Notes under the pieces: generated by a model
What the model was told of the DNA's origin: nothing
Databases searched by the model: none
What the model saw: the letters and a program-made list of their open reading frames with translations, nothing else
Position numbers and translations under genes: made by a program
DNA from: Rhizophagus clarus
Lineage: Eukaryota > Glomeromycota > Glomeromycetes > Glomerales > Glomeraceae
NCBI GenBank assembly: GCA_015698045.1
Contig: BLAL01000197.1
Coordinates: 1,648,423-1,712,422, forward strand
Length of the DNA: 64,000 bases
Direction: 5' to 3'
Part shown: positions 46,540 through 58,905 of the stretch, in pieces
How the letters are laid out: the number at the start of each line of letters is the position of its first letter
Numbering within the stretch: position 1 is the stretch's first letter

Positions 46540-47062
46540 AAAGAAACGTTAAAACTGTTTCTTTAATATTCAGAAAATATCCCTCCCTCCTTCCTTACAT
46601 TTCAAGTCTGGAGTCCAGCAATCTGAAAAAAATAAAGAAAGAAATGTTAGTAACGTTTCTTTAATATTAAAAAAAATTACCACCCTTTCCAACTTACATT
46701 TCCAAGTCCAGTTCATCCAAAAAGGCTGGCAACCTAAAAAAAATAAAGAAAGAAACATTAGTAACGTTTTTTTAATATTAAAAAAAAATTACCACCCTTT
46801 CCAACTTACATTTTCTAAGTCCAGTTCGTCCAAGAAGGCTGGCAACCTAAAAAAATAAAGAAATGTTAGTAACGTTTCTTTAATATTTAAAAAAAATCAC
46901 CACTCTTTCCAACTTACATTTCCCAAGTCCAGTTCGTTCAAAAATGCTGGCAATCTAAAAAAAATAAAGAAACGTTAGTAACATTTCTTTGATATTAAAA
47001 AAAATTCCCTCATCCCTTCCAACTTACATTTCAAGTCCAGGAGTCCAGCAACCTAAAAAAAA
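46540..47062 (-). repeat. Five exon/intron-like units (98-110 bp), minus strand
   Basis: CTTTAATATT-like words mark units at about 46561, 46659, 46769, 46878 and 46987. On the minus strand each reads TTTATTTTTTTTAG, then a 24-36 nt block (GTTGCCAGCCTTTTTGGATG... to ...GGACTTGGAAAT), then GTAAGTTGGAAAGG. GTTGCC, GGACTT and the G-rich post-donor tract match the 1-1735 unit. Acceptor and donor are kept in nearly all copies. Confidence 0.7.
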
Positions 47063-48879
47063 ATAAAAAAAAAATCATGGTTTAGAAAACTGTAAAAATA
47101 GATTGATCATGATAAACAATGATCGTCAAATTAAATTAAAATGCCAAAACTATTGCATGTAAATGCCAAAAGGTTTGGCAGTTTAGCAAAAATGAGTTTG
47201 ATCACGTATTTTGAAAATGTGAAAGATTATTTCAAGATTTTATATTGTAAATTGATAGATTAGTTCTCTCAATTTGATCTATGAAAAGATTTTAGTAACA
47301 TTTTAGAAGAATCAGCAGTATTAGATTTGTCACGCTTAAATGTCCCTTTTTTAAAAATTTATTGGAGAAATTTCATCATTACAATATATTATATAATATA
47401 TGATGACAGATTGTTTATTTAATTAATACTTTAATAAAAAAAAATGAATGTTTATTGAATAAAGGTAATTTATTATAATAAGCTTTAATTGCTTATAATT
47501 GAGACCGAATTTTTTAATTTCAGTTAAATGTAGGCTGATATTAAATCAAATTATAAAATAGTAAAAATATTAAGATGAATATAAAATATATATATATTTA
47601 ATAAAAAATAATAATAATAAAAGATAATAAAAAATAAAAAATAATAACAGTCACCAGAAATGTCACATGCAGATCATTTTTATAATATATTAAATTTTGT
47701 GTAACATCAATTATACCTCTTCATTTTGTAACCATTCATTAAATTTAAACTACTGCGTCTATGCAGATTATAAAATTGATAGTCCATCATGTGCTCTATC
47801 AATTTTTATCGTTAACTTTTTTTTTTTCATAAAAAATTTTTTTTTATACTTCACGGAATATACTCTTTAAAAATAAGCGTTTTTCAAGATCCAAGTTGTA
47901 ATAAAAAGAAAATTAAATTTTTAACAACAAAGATATATGTAAATTTACAAGAGAGAAAAGATTTTTTAAGGTTATAAAAGCGGCTAATTAGATGGTTTTT
48001 GCGTAAAAGGCAAAAAAAATAATTTTTTACTATAATGTAAGAACTTTTATAAAGCTAAACGCAATAAAAAGCAAAATAAAGCGCTTTTTTTTGGTAATTT
48101 CTTATGTTTGTAACTCTTCATAATCTGCAAATATTGTTTTTAAATTATATTTTCACCAATTTTTCTTGTTCTTTTTTTCTAGTGTTCAAAGGATAAGAAT
48201 TATTAAAGTATTTTAAAAAAATTAATATTACACTTTCTTTTTTGGTGAATTGTAAGTGATAATTTTTCTTTATGTAGACTGCTTTAATTATATATTAAAA
48301 TAATTGTTTTCTCGCATAGATTGATTTTTTAAAAAAAAAATTATAATGTTGAACGGTAAATACATATATAAGGATATATTGATTTGTTTATAACTGTATG
48401 CTTAGTTTAACTTCTATAATAAAAAAAAGGTAAATGGATTTTCTTAATGTAAAATTTTTTATTTTTTTAATGTAAAAAAATTTTTTTTTTTGTAAGCTAA
48501 TTCATTTTTTTAACGTAGGTTGATCAAAATATTTTTTTTATTGATCACTGGTTGTATCATACTGTATGTATATTTATCATGCAATTCCTAAAAATAAATT
48601 AAAATTTTATTGTAATTTACTGCAAAATTTTTAATGTTTAATCAAAGAATTACTTTATGATACATTTGCTATATGGTTTCTTCTTCATATCCACTCCTTC
48701 TTCTTCCCTTCTCAAATACATTAATCAACAAATGCATGAGCTTTCAAAATTTTCACTTTCAAAACTGAACATGGCTTGGAATCAATGTAATCATTGGTTT
48801 TTACCTTCGGATACATTGATCATGACATGAACTTATTTCTTGCTCATCCTTTAATCAAATAATATTTTCATCATGCTCT
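47063..48879. other. AT-rich spacer, no gene seen
   Basis: Long homopolymer-rich DNA; no ORF with recognisable content. No structured repeat stands out. Confidence 0.45.
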
Positions 48880-49205
48880 TCATCAGATTCTGATCCAGAA
48901 AATTACTTTCTGTATCACTTATTATATTTTTATCATTTTCATCTGAGGTAATTTGTTGAGTAAACTGTTTAGCCTTAGCGTGAATATTTGAAATCTAATT
49001 CAAATAAAGATTCATTCTTATTAGTATCCTCTATATCACAAGTTCTTATATTTACCATATAACTCATTATGACCCACTAAATTTTCATATTTACCATAAA
49101 ACTTCGTCTCTATCTACAAAATCTTTCTACAGATCCTTATATTCACTATAAATTTCGTCCTCACCTACCAAATATTCATCTAAATACTCGTATTCACTAA
49201 TATAT
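48880..49205 (-). pseudogene. Possible acidic protein remnant
   Basis: Minus-strand frames give short Asp/Glu/Tyr-rich runs (EYEYLDEYLVGEDEIYSEYKD; further on QFTQQITSDENDKNI) broken by stops. On the plus strand, related 'tatattcactataaa' / 'catatttaccataaa' words recur 3-4 times. No family recognised. Confidence 0.25.
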
Positions 49206-50145
49206 ATTATTAAATAAATTGTTTAATAAATTTAACCCTAAAAAAAAGTTTATTCTTTAAATTTCAAGTAAGAAAAATACATATATTTTTGCTAGTATTA
49301 GTTTAAAGTTTTAATTTCTCACCATGTCTAGTAAATTCTAAAGTTTCTTTTACTTTTCGTTACTTTTAATAGTAAAAAGTATGTCAACTTCCAAGTGAGA
49401 TCCAAATGAAGTAATAAATATTATATGAAAAATTTTTTAATAAAATCATAGTAGTGGTCAATATGCACGTCTTTTGTTATTTAAATTTAAGCGCTATATT
49501 AAATAAATGCAGTGTTATATTAAATCTGTATTTTTTGATTTTCGCAAAATTTGGGCCGGCATTATAAAATTGAACAGCATTATGAAAATTTTGGCCAGCA
49601 TTATGAATTATTCATTGGCAAATTTAACCTGATTTAACTAATTTCGGCCAACTTTGATCATATATATGTATACTACTTTTAAAGATGGTACTTCGCCACA
49701 ATTTTTTTTTACTGACCTTAATGAAAAAAATTTGCTTTTCTTTTTTGTAACATTTTCTATGATTGATAATAATAAAAATAATAAAAATATAAAAATATAA
49801 ATAAAAAATAAAAATAAAAATAAAATATAAAAAATACAAAATAAAAAAAAAATAAAAATAAAAAAATATAATTTACAGATTCTGAGGTTGCCGATGCGCA
49901 GTGTTTCTATGCTGTCTACGACTGTAATAGTTTCCTAAGAAATATATAAAAATTTAAAACTTAAATAACTTAAATATAAATTAAAAAAATTCTTAATAAT
50001 TACCAGGTCTGTCCCAAAACTTTGTGCGGAACTGCCTATAATATCTTTCTTCTTCTCAGCCCAGTAAAAAGTTTTTGTCAAGTTTTTATAAAAAAAATGT
50101 AAGATATGTTCTTTACAGAAACTTAAAAATTCTAAACGATGACGA
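49206..50145. other. AT-rich spacer, no gene seen
   Basis: 49500-49640 has GGCCGGCATTATAAAA / GGCCAGCATTATGAA words repeated; otherwise poly-A/T. ORFs here are low-complexity. Confidence 0.4.
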
Positions 50146-50905
50146 ATTGATATAGTAATGATATAAAATATACATCGTAACGATATCGATTTGCAAATGA
50201 TATCATTATAATATCGCAATGATATCGGTACATTATTGATTCGATATATCAAAATGATATTGTAAAGATATTTACTTAAAGAAATATCGAATCGATATCA
50301 TACTCATATTGTTATAACAATGATGATTTTTTTAAAAAAATGTGAACAAATACGATATTGATATGATATCGTATCAACATGTATTCAGTATCAATACGAC
50401 ATCGTAAAAACATCATCTTATAAATATCAAATTGACATTAATTCGATATTGAAAATATAACGAATCGACATCATTTTGATATAGTTAAACAACAATAAAA
50501 TTTTTAAAAAATGTGAAACAAATACGGTATAGATATGATATCGTATCGACATGTATTCAGTATCAATATGACATCGTAAAAACATCATCTTATAAATATC
50601 AAATTGACATCATTTCGATATAGGCAATATAACGAATTGACATCATTTTGATATAGTTAAACAATAACGAAAAATGTGAAACAAATACGATATCGATATA
50701 ATATCATTTTGATATTTATTTAATATCAAAATGATATCATAAAGATATCATTTTACAAATATCGAATCGATATTAATTTGATATCGTTAATACAACGAAT
50801 CAATATCATTTTATCGTTAAAAACAATAATTAATTTTTAAAAAAATGTGAAATAAATAAAATATCAAATCAATATCATATTAATTAATATTGATAAATTC
50901 AATAC
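50146..50905. repeat. GATATC/ATCGAT-rich satellite, 163-171 bp period
   Basis: 'atgtgaa(a)caaatacgatat' recurs at about 50340, 50511, 50674 and 50845. Each unit carries many overlapping ATATCGATAT-, GATATCGTA- and CATCATTTTGATAT-type half-palindromes. A related composition is seen at 63380-64000. Confidence 0.75.
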
Positions 50906-51358
50906 TAAATTTTAAATGTTTTTATATATATTTTATTAATTTGTAATTTAATTAAAATTTAATTTAAAATTTAATTTCAACTGAGATGATATAAAGTATT
51001 AAGAAAACCCGTTAAAATAAAAAACCTGTTAAATTTTTACATGAGACTATATACTTGTGTACCACTTCTTTTTTCTAACATGCGATGATCATAACACCAC
51101 CAATAGCAAATAAAAAAACCGAATTCTTCTGTATAGTGTTAACAAAATTTTCATAAAAGACCTAATCGGCTCAGACACTTACTTCACTAGGTATGACAAT
51201 CTTGACAATCTCTTACTCATTGTTTAAAATATATATGATATTAGAACTAGATTTTTATTGGATAAAATTAATTAATTATTTGTAATTATTATAAAATATA
51301 ACAATCTTCCAGTAATTTTAATTAATCATATAGCTGTAAAATAAAAACTATTTTTTAT
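50906..51358. other. AT-rich 3' flank, no gene seen
   Basis: No ORF. A search for inverted-repeat ends matching the other side of the neighbouring transposase-like gene found none. Confidence 0.4.
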
Positions 51359-54300
51359 TCAAATTCTGTTCGTGGTATCATGATCAGATCCTTGACATCC
51401 TCCTGAATTACAATTATGAATAAAATGTATTTTTTGCACATTATCTATTACAGTAATTGGAAAAATGCGCCTCCATTTATTCCCTGTTGCTTGAAGGCGA
51501 TAAAGTGGACATTTCAAAAGTGAATGTTCAATCCCAGTATCTTCAAACCAATCCACAACAATAAAGGCATAATATTTGTCATTATTACTCTTATGTCGAA
51601 AAATCCCCTTGATGATTGCATAAGATTCTTCATGATCTTCTTCATAAATTGTGACAAAATCACCAAGATGTAAGTGGACTTTTGAAAGGACACTATTTTT
51701 TTCTTCAATGGTATATGATGCTAATTTGTACCAGCTAGTTGAAGAATTTATAAGAGTCATCTCGAACTTCATATCTACATAAGATAAAAACAGTTCAGTT
51801 TTAAAATCATGCTGCAGAGTTAACAGAAGGTTATTCCGATCCAAATTTGGCATTTTTTTTTTTAAGGAAATGTTCGAGATAAAATTTACTGGGGGTGTAA
51901 CTAAATTAAAATTAGTAAATATTATGTATGCATATATGATATAATATATAATATACAATTTAATTTTACCTTCTGCATCATCATTCTGAGCTTGTTCTTC
52001 AATTGAATATTTATCTTCTGTAACGTACCAGTTCAAAAATAATTGACCAAGATTTGTGAACCCAGTACAAGGCCTATTAAATCTTGGATCAATACCACCA
52101 TCTACTAAATGTCGAATTGCAAATATAGTATTATAACGCTTTAATAAATCCAAGTCTATGTTTTTGCAATTCATCTTCGGTACCATTCCCTTAAAAATAC
52201 GATGTACCATCTCTTTTATACCAACCTGGGTATTAGTGAGTGTTCCAAAGGTTTTAGCATGCATCAGAAGATGCATATTAACATGTATATTTGGTAAATT
52301 AATAAAATTTGCAAAAACCTAACATATAAAAAGAATATTATTGTTAGAATCATATTTAAATTATTCCACACTTTTTGAATTTCAATTCCATAACTATACC
52401 TTTGGAAGGATCGAAAACTCTTCTTCAAGATATTGTTGTAATTCCTTGTAGCTATCTGACGTAAATTCTTTATTAAAAACTGTTTTCATAGTTTTCGCAA
52501 CATATACCCAACAAGATATAATGCTTTTTGGCACTAAATTAATTCGAAGTGCATCAATCCTTTGTTGAATAGCAACTGCTTCATTATGCTTAAGACTTGA
52601 TTCCTTTAGAAACCGATTTAGCAAGAATGGCATAATCATAGCTAGTCTGAGAAGATCAGACATCATAAAACTATTATGATGAGAGATCGGATTTGGTAGA
52701 TTACCCCACTTTTTTGGAATTTCAAAATTTTTCCAAATTTTAATGAAATCATCTTCTCCTTCTCATGAAAATAATTCACAGGTTAACTTTAGCAGTCGCC
52801 CAATCTTTCCCGCGGTGGCATGATAATTGTCCTGCGGCACTTGTAGATGCCTTTCCCTTTTTAATTTATCTAAAATACTAGGCAATTGTCTTAAACCATA
52901 CTTTGTACAAAGTTGGTCTCTTCTTGATGTTACCAGTTCCTGAGAAATTTCTAAAATTTCTTCATTTGTAATATGATGGTAACGTAATGTTGTCACAGTA
53001 TCCTGATTATAAGAACTCCATAATTCCTTTTTAATTGTACAGGTACGACAACCTTTATTTGCATTATGCTTAAATTATTTTTAAAAAATTTCAATAGTTG
53101 TTACAAATTATATCATTAAATTGTTTTATTAAATTATTAATTAAGTCGAAATACCTTAGTACTCCTGCCAAGTCATTACCTTGAGATAAATCTGCCGTAA
53201 CAATGCCCAAACCAGCAATTACCCATGCATTTTGTCCTTGAACAGTCATTATCTTACCTTTTTCAAGTTCTTTCATTTCTGAAACAAATGGTAGCATAAA
53301 TTCGTCAAAATTGCCACCAAATGGAACAAACCCAAGAACAAAATGGTTTTTGATAAGTTTTCTTTGATGTGTTGGCATGTTGCCAAACTGTACATAGACA
53401 CCACCTAAAGAATGATACACATTTCTAAACGTACCAAAATCGTCATAATAAAGATCTAAAAACAGCTTATAAATTGGCATAGATGATGGTGGATCTCTGA
53501 TAGAAATGTAATCAGAAGGATGTTGGTATGAAAGTTTCACATCACGAATGTGCCAACGGTCATTACATTTATAAATTATTTCGGTAATATGCAATGAATC
53601 TTCGGGAATGTTTTGGTGTTGAAACGTTATTAATATAGTCGCTTTTTCTAGAATTTGAGAGGTCATGATAATTGGAAATGGTTCGTCTACCAACCAAACT
53701 TCACCAACAAGAGAACGACGTTGTCTTGATAATCCTTTTAAATTTCCAGGTAAGTCATCATAATTCAGAATTTTTTGAATCCGTAACTGATAATCTTCGT
53801 TATCATTTTTCAAAATTGCTCTTAATCTTCCAAGTCTTCGATGACCATTATTATCGTTATAGTAGACAAAATCACCAGATCGGTATATTACTATTTTATC
53901 AAAAATAAATCAATCAATTTTGCTAACACAGACTATAATTATATCAAACTATATTGTTTATTACCTTCTGATATTATTATTTCATTTTGTCCAAAAAGTG
54001 GAGATTCTCCCCATAGAGTTCCATGCCAAAATTCCGATTTTGTTTCAAAATCAATGCCCGGTCCAAAATACATATGCCTCATCAGCATCGGATTGTTGAG
54101 AACACGCCATATAATTTCGCTAATTGAGAGTTGGTACGAAAGTTTTGAACCTCGTGAAGTTGACGGAGTTTTTTTTGATGAAATTTTAATAGGCTTTGTT
54201 ATTATTGGTAGTAAAGGAAGACGTTTTCTCCAAGATTGGAATCTTCTGATATTTTTTACTACATGAGTGGGCTCAAATTGAGGATTGTGAATGATGTTAG

Positions 54301-54901
54301 CAAGATCTTCATATGCTTTTGTAGAAATATTGTGTTTCTGGAGCCAACAGAATAGAGCAGTAGTTGTATAATCATTGAAGTAAGGTGAAAATTCACCATC
54401 ACAGGATGGTATCTCGTCTTTATCTAAAGCTTCAATAATTTGATGTATGTCGTTGTTCTCGTTGTTGTTACCTTCCTCTTCTTCTTCGTCGTTGTGGTTG
54501 TTGTGACCTTCCTCTTCTTCACCTTCCTCATTGTAATAATCTTCCTCTTCGTTATAATCTTCTTCTTCGTTATAATCTTCCTCTTTGTTATAATCTTCCT
54601 CTTTGTTATAATCTTCCTCTTTGTTATAATCTTCCTCTTCGTCATCATCATCACCATTTTCATCTGATGATTCGTCAATTACATTATCCCTCAAATCTAT
54701 ATCATTATCATAATGCTGAAAATATATTGATTCATTGTCATTTCTATTAATGTCCTCCATATCGATGTCTTCAGATAACATTTCATTGTTATCTTCAGTT
54801 GAATTTGCTGTTGTCTCATTACGACTAGTATGAGAAAACCGATTGCGAATTTGAAATGGTTTTACGGAACTGCCGGTGGAGTGAACATATCTCTTTCTCA
54901 T
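51359..54901 (-). pseudogene. Five-exon transposase-like protein with BAH-like segments, one TGA
   Basis: Exons by eye: 54901-53965, 53890-53155, 53068-52400, 52318-51970, 51900-51359 (about 1077 aa). The start at MRKRYVHSTGSS is chosen because 'ttatttag' just upstream looks like an acceptor or leader. Exon 1 has an acidic stretch with a hexapeptide repeat (EEDYNK/EEDYNE, 18-bp period, 54540-54650), then FCWLQKHNISTKAYEDL and HMYFGPGIDFETKSEFWHG. Exon 2 has a BAH-like piece (SGDFVYYNDNNGHRRLGRL), then LYYDDFGTFRNVYHSLGGVY, HFVLGFVPFGG and SQGNDLAGVLR. Exon 3 starts HNANKGCRTC. The last exon has a second BAH-like stretch (LHLGDFVTIYEED). The central part recalls Plavaka/KDZ-type fungal transposases. 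One in-frame TGA (52763-52765, ...LFS-x-EGEDDF) sits at a likely Trp; the exon 2/3 join is one base out of phase. Family assignment is tentative. Confidence 0.55.
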
Positions 54902-55538
54902 AACTAAATAAGACGTAAATAGTTTTGTAGAATTGTTGATTAACAAAATTTATGGTTAGAATTTTAATTGTACTTTGATATAATTATAGTAATCTAATCT
55001 AATTAGAGAAAAAAAAGATAATCTAATCTAGGCTGTAATTTCACTAAACATACAAAAAAAAAAAAAAATAAAATACCGAAGTTTTACTAATATATAGAAG
55101 AATTCTTTCACGAAATCGGTATGAGACACTGTTGAACTATCCGAATATAGATTAATTGTTGATTAGATGATCAATAAACATGTGCCAGAAAATGGAGTCT
55201 TATTTGATGGAATCCAATTTTAGATTCAATCACACTCTTGTATCACTTAGAGCCGCAAATATTACGTTCTTGACCTGTGCGACGTTACTGTCAAGACATT
55301 GACACGAGGATTGCCTTATAGCCATATTTACATAAGCTAGAGACGTTTACCACATATTATGTAAAAAGTTTTTTTCTTATATTCACGCTTTACGTTATTA
55401 TTTTATCATCAATATAAAAATGTCAAGATTTACAATATAATAATAATAAACTAAACAATACAATATAATCATTTAATTACATACTTCGCATTATTATTTG
55501 AAACATGACTCTCATTTATATTCAAAGTGCATTTATTC
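54902..55538. other. Upstream spacer, no gene seen
   Basis: AT-rich with poly-A near 55050; a GC-richer patch around 55250-55330 has no ORF of note. Confidence 0.4.
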
Positions 55539-55546
55539 ATTATTTG

Positions 55547-56142
55547 TAAGGATGGTGCCGCAAATAAGCAATTGCGGAATAATTGCGATTTACGGTATTG
55601 CAGAACATTGCGGATTTTTAAACCTAAATATCCGCAATTCCGCAATCCGCAATTGTCCGCAATTCCGCAAATATTCCGCAATTCCGCAAAGTACCGCAAT
55701 TCAATTGCGGAATAATTGCAGAATTGCGGCACATTTGCGGAATTGCGATACATTTGCGGAATTGCAATTTCGCTAAAGCAATCCAAAAAAACGTTGTGAA
55801 ATGTTTTTTTTAATTAAAATATACTTTGAAAAAACGTTTCGCAACGTTTTTTCTTTAAATTAATTAAAAAAACATTGCGAAACGTTTTTTTAATTAAATA
55901 TACTTTGAAAAAACGTTTCACAACGTTTTTTCTTTAAATTAATTAAAAAACGTTGCGAAACGTTTTTTTTTAATTAAATATACTTTGAAAAAACGTTGCG
56001 TAAACGTTTTTTTTATTAAATCGGTTCGGTAAACTGCCAAAACCGATCAGGTGAATTGCGGAATTGCGGTTCACTAACCGCAATTCAACTCCAAAATCCG
56101 CAATATTGCGGATTTAATAAATCAATTGCGGCACCATCCTTA
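55547..56142. mobile_element. MITE with 17-bp TIRs and 8-bp target duplication
   Basis: The left end TAAGGATGGTGCCGCAA (55547-55563) is perfectly complementary to the right end (56126-56142). ATTATTTG flanks both sides (55539-55546, 56143-56150), an 8-bp duplication typical of hAT elements. The interior is packed with CCGCAATT / AATTGCGG words in both orientations (55560-55770 and 56040-56130) and a central block of 60-70-bp units with AAACGTTTCGCAACGTTT (55790-56010). No ORF. Confidence 0.85.
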
Positions 56143-56150
56143 ATTATTTG

Positions 56151-56762
56151 TTATTATCAATCGATCGAGATTCAAGCATCATCTCTGAACCTAACTAAAG
56201 CAAGGTCTGTTAATTAAATAATCTCACTAATATTTATTTGTATTTTGTACAATAGTATGTATTATATCAGCAATTATGGCTGTAAAAGGTTATGTTTACT
56301 GCGCTTAATCAAAAAAGGAAGTGCAAATTTATCTTAGATAAACATCTGCAGATTCTTATTGAATGATGTAACGATAGTCCTATTTGTTCATAAACAAATA
56401 CTTTAGCAACTTACAAATAAAAATTTCCTTTCGTTAAATAAGTAAATCTAAATTTTCCTTTCGTTAAATAAAAATTTCCTTTCGTTATGTAAATATGTCA
56501 ATATGTTAAATAATTAAAATTTAAATTTTTGTATAATTCAAATCGATTCTATTTTCAATTCTAAACAAATCGTCTCCCCTTGTAAGATTGTCACGAAATA
56601 AACATCTCAATATGGTATAATCTCAACATATACCGTATAAATTTGGAAATGCAAGGTCAGCTCGGGGGTTTGGGAATTGGGATGAGGTCTCTTATTTATA
56701 TTTTACTTTGTTCGAATTTTTGTATCTCAGAATTTTTGTATCTTGTATCTTTATTTTTTGCT
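56151..56762. other. Spacer and likely 5' flank of next gene
   Basis: 'ttcctttcgttaaata' is repeated three times at about 56427-56480. No ORF. A TATTTATATTTTACTTT stretch just before 56763 could serve as promoter; not specific. Confidence 0.35.
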
Positions 56763-58110
56763 ATGTCCAAACGTAAGGCAAATCAAGAGACAGCAGGTAT
56801 GTAACTTTATAAAATATAATTATAATAAATTTTACTTTGAGAATAAAATGATACTGAAAATATGTATAATAGTAACGATTTCGAAAAATGAAAGTCTAAG
56901 TCAAAAAGCGAAGAAAAGGAGGGAGACCAATATTAACGATGTTGATCAATTCATTTCAGGTAAATATTATATACATATCATATATGTGTGTGGCCTTAAT
57001 ATTTAATAATATATTTAATCTTTAATTAAATGATATACTACTAAATAATAGGTTTAGCTTCTAACCGAAGAAATAATGATGAAAGAGAAGATGATGATGG
57101 AAGAGAAAAAGATGATGGAAGGGAAGATGAAAAAGAAAGAGAAGATCGCGAAGAAGAGAAAAGTGGTAGTTCAGATAACGATAGTGATGATCCTGATAGA
57201 GATAAAATGAATATGACGGATAATAAAATCATAAATTTGGATGAACCCATTCCTGTTGGGTTTAAAAGTAATTTAGAAATATGCAATTTTCTCGTCGCCC
57301 ATCCACATATTCTTCATCTAGCAAATAAAATGTTAGAAATGGATTCCGGTTCTGGCTCGACGTCTTCAACGTCTAGTGCTGATGTTAGTGCTAAATATAT
57401 TTATTTTGTACCCAATTCTTTAAAGTAAATAACATATCTTTTAATATTTTAGGATAATGCTCGTCTTTGGGATGAGTCCATCAAATGTCTCTTTCTTTGT
57501 ACCTGCAACCCGCGTGGGGAGACATTTGATGAATTAATTAAAAAAATTTTCAAGGTTCAAATTTACAGTACAGAAGGAAAAAATTTCTTAGAGAAAACTC
57601 GTCGAGCCTTTGCTGACTACCGTAATAAACTTAATCAAAATATTGAACATGAGATAAATGAATATAAAAATATTAGAAAAAATAGGTATATTTTATTTTA
57701 TTGTTTGATAATATATCTTATATCTAATGAGTTTATTGTTATGTTAATAAAAAATATTAACTGTAGAGCGATCACTGGTAGCCTATCAAATAAAGAAGTA
57801 AAAGACTATGTTGATGAACATTTTGTTCAAAAACTCTTGAATCGACAGCTCGCTGCTGTAAATCTCTCTGAAATAAAAAAGATTGGTAGCTTCGATACGT
57901 TAATAGATTTTATAAGAGAAACCTTCAAGGTTTCTTGGAATGGCAAAGATCTATCTGCCGTTAAGAACTTGGATAGTATGACGAAGGATATAATTGTTCC
58001 CTCTCGAAGTGGCAACAGGATAGTAAATTCTTTGGAACATGTAAGTCATTTTTATTTAACACATTACGTCTTTATTCATAAATATTAATAAAATTAAATT
58101 ATAGATTTAG
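56763..58110 (+). CDS. Multi-exon gene of unknown function, acidic/helical
   Basis: Model: exons 56763-56796, 56873-56959, 57052-57383, 57453-57685, 57767-58040 and 58105-58110, giving 321 aa with all joins in phase. Introns are 64-92 nt with GTATGT, GTAAAT, GTTAGT, GTATAT and GTAAGT donors and TAG acceptors. The protein starts MSKRKANQETA, has a basic patch (KAKKRRETN), a long charged D/E/R/K region (EDDDGREKDDGREDEK...), then a folded-looking part: NLEICNFLVAHPHILHLANKM, NARLWDESIKCLFLCTCNPRGE, RRAFADYRNKLNQNIEHEI, KEVKDYVDEHFVQKLLNRQL and SFDTLIDFIRETF. The last two codons (I, stop) rest on a 6-nt exon and are the weakest part. No family was recognised. The basic patch could be a nuclear signal. 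Confidence 0.6.
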
Positions 58111-58735
58111 TAGTACTCTTTAATTAATCATCAATAAATGATTTTTGCGCTATAAAATTTAAAAATATTTTAATATTCACTAATTTTTTCAATTAAATCA
58201 ATAAATATGGTCATATAAATAAAATACGCATGTTAATAGTCATACATTGTAAGTTTTTTGCTGGACTTGTAATTTCGGTGTTACGAATTGTAGTATGTCC
58301 CATATTTGATTTCCATTTTCAAACTAAGTGATAATCATGTATTTCATCTTAATAAGTATAATTCTAGAAGGTTTAAGTTTAGAATGTCTCACGTATTACA
58401 TAAGCATAATCCTCGTTCAACGCGCTCAATATTTATTAATTCCTTTTAAACGTTCGAAAATTAACACATTAAATCAATCACGAAAAGTAAAATAAATCAA
58501 ATTTTTTTTTTCGCATTAGAAAATATCGTAAAAGATGTGGTAAAATATTATGAGTAAATAAAGTTAATTTTTTACGTAAAATTTTTAATCACTTTTAATG
58601 GCTAATTTTTTTTTTTGTACAATGGGAAACAATGGAAAATCGACATTTTAATCACTTTTAATGGACAAGAGACGGAATTAATTTTCAAAATTCTATGAAT
58701 TTATGATGTAATATCATGAATTAATGAAATCATTT
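58111..58735. other. AT-rich spacer, no gene seen
   Basis: No credible ORF; 'aatcacttttaatgg' occurs twice (about 58588 and 58650). Confidence 0.4.
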
Positions 58736-58905
58736 TAATTTAAAAAGGAAAAAATAATTGAAATGGCGTAATCAGAATTGTTAGAAAAAATAATTGAATG
58801 GCGTAATTAATTGTTAGAAAAAATAATTGAAATGGCGTAATTAGAATTGTTAGAAAAAATGATTGAAATGGCGTAATTAGAATTATTAGAAAAAATAATT
58901 AAAAA
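58736..58905. repeat. Tandem 36-45-bp repeat (TAATTGAAATGGCGTAAT)
   Basis: Four to five copies of AAAAAATAATTGAAATGGCG then TAATTAGAATTGTTAG with small indels, just upstream of the trihelix gene. Confidence 0.8.
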
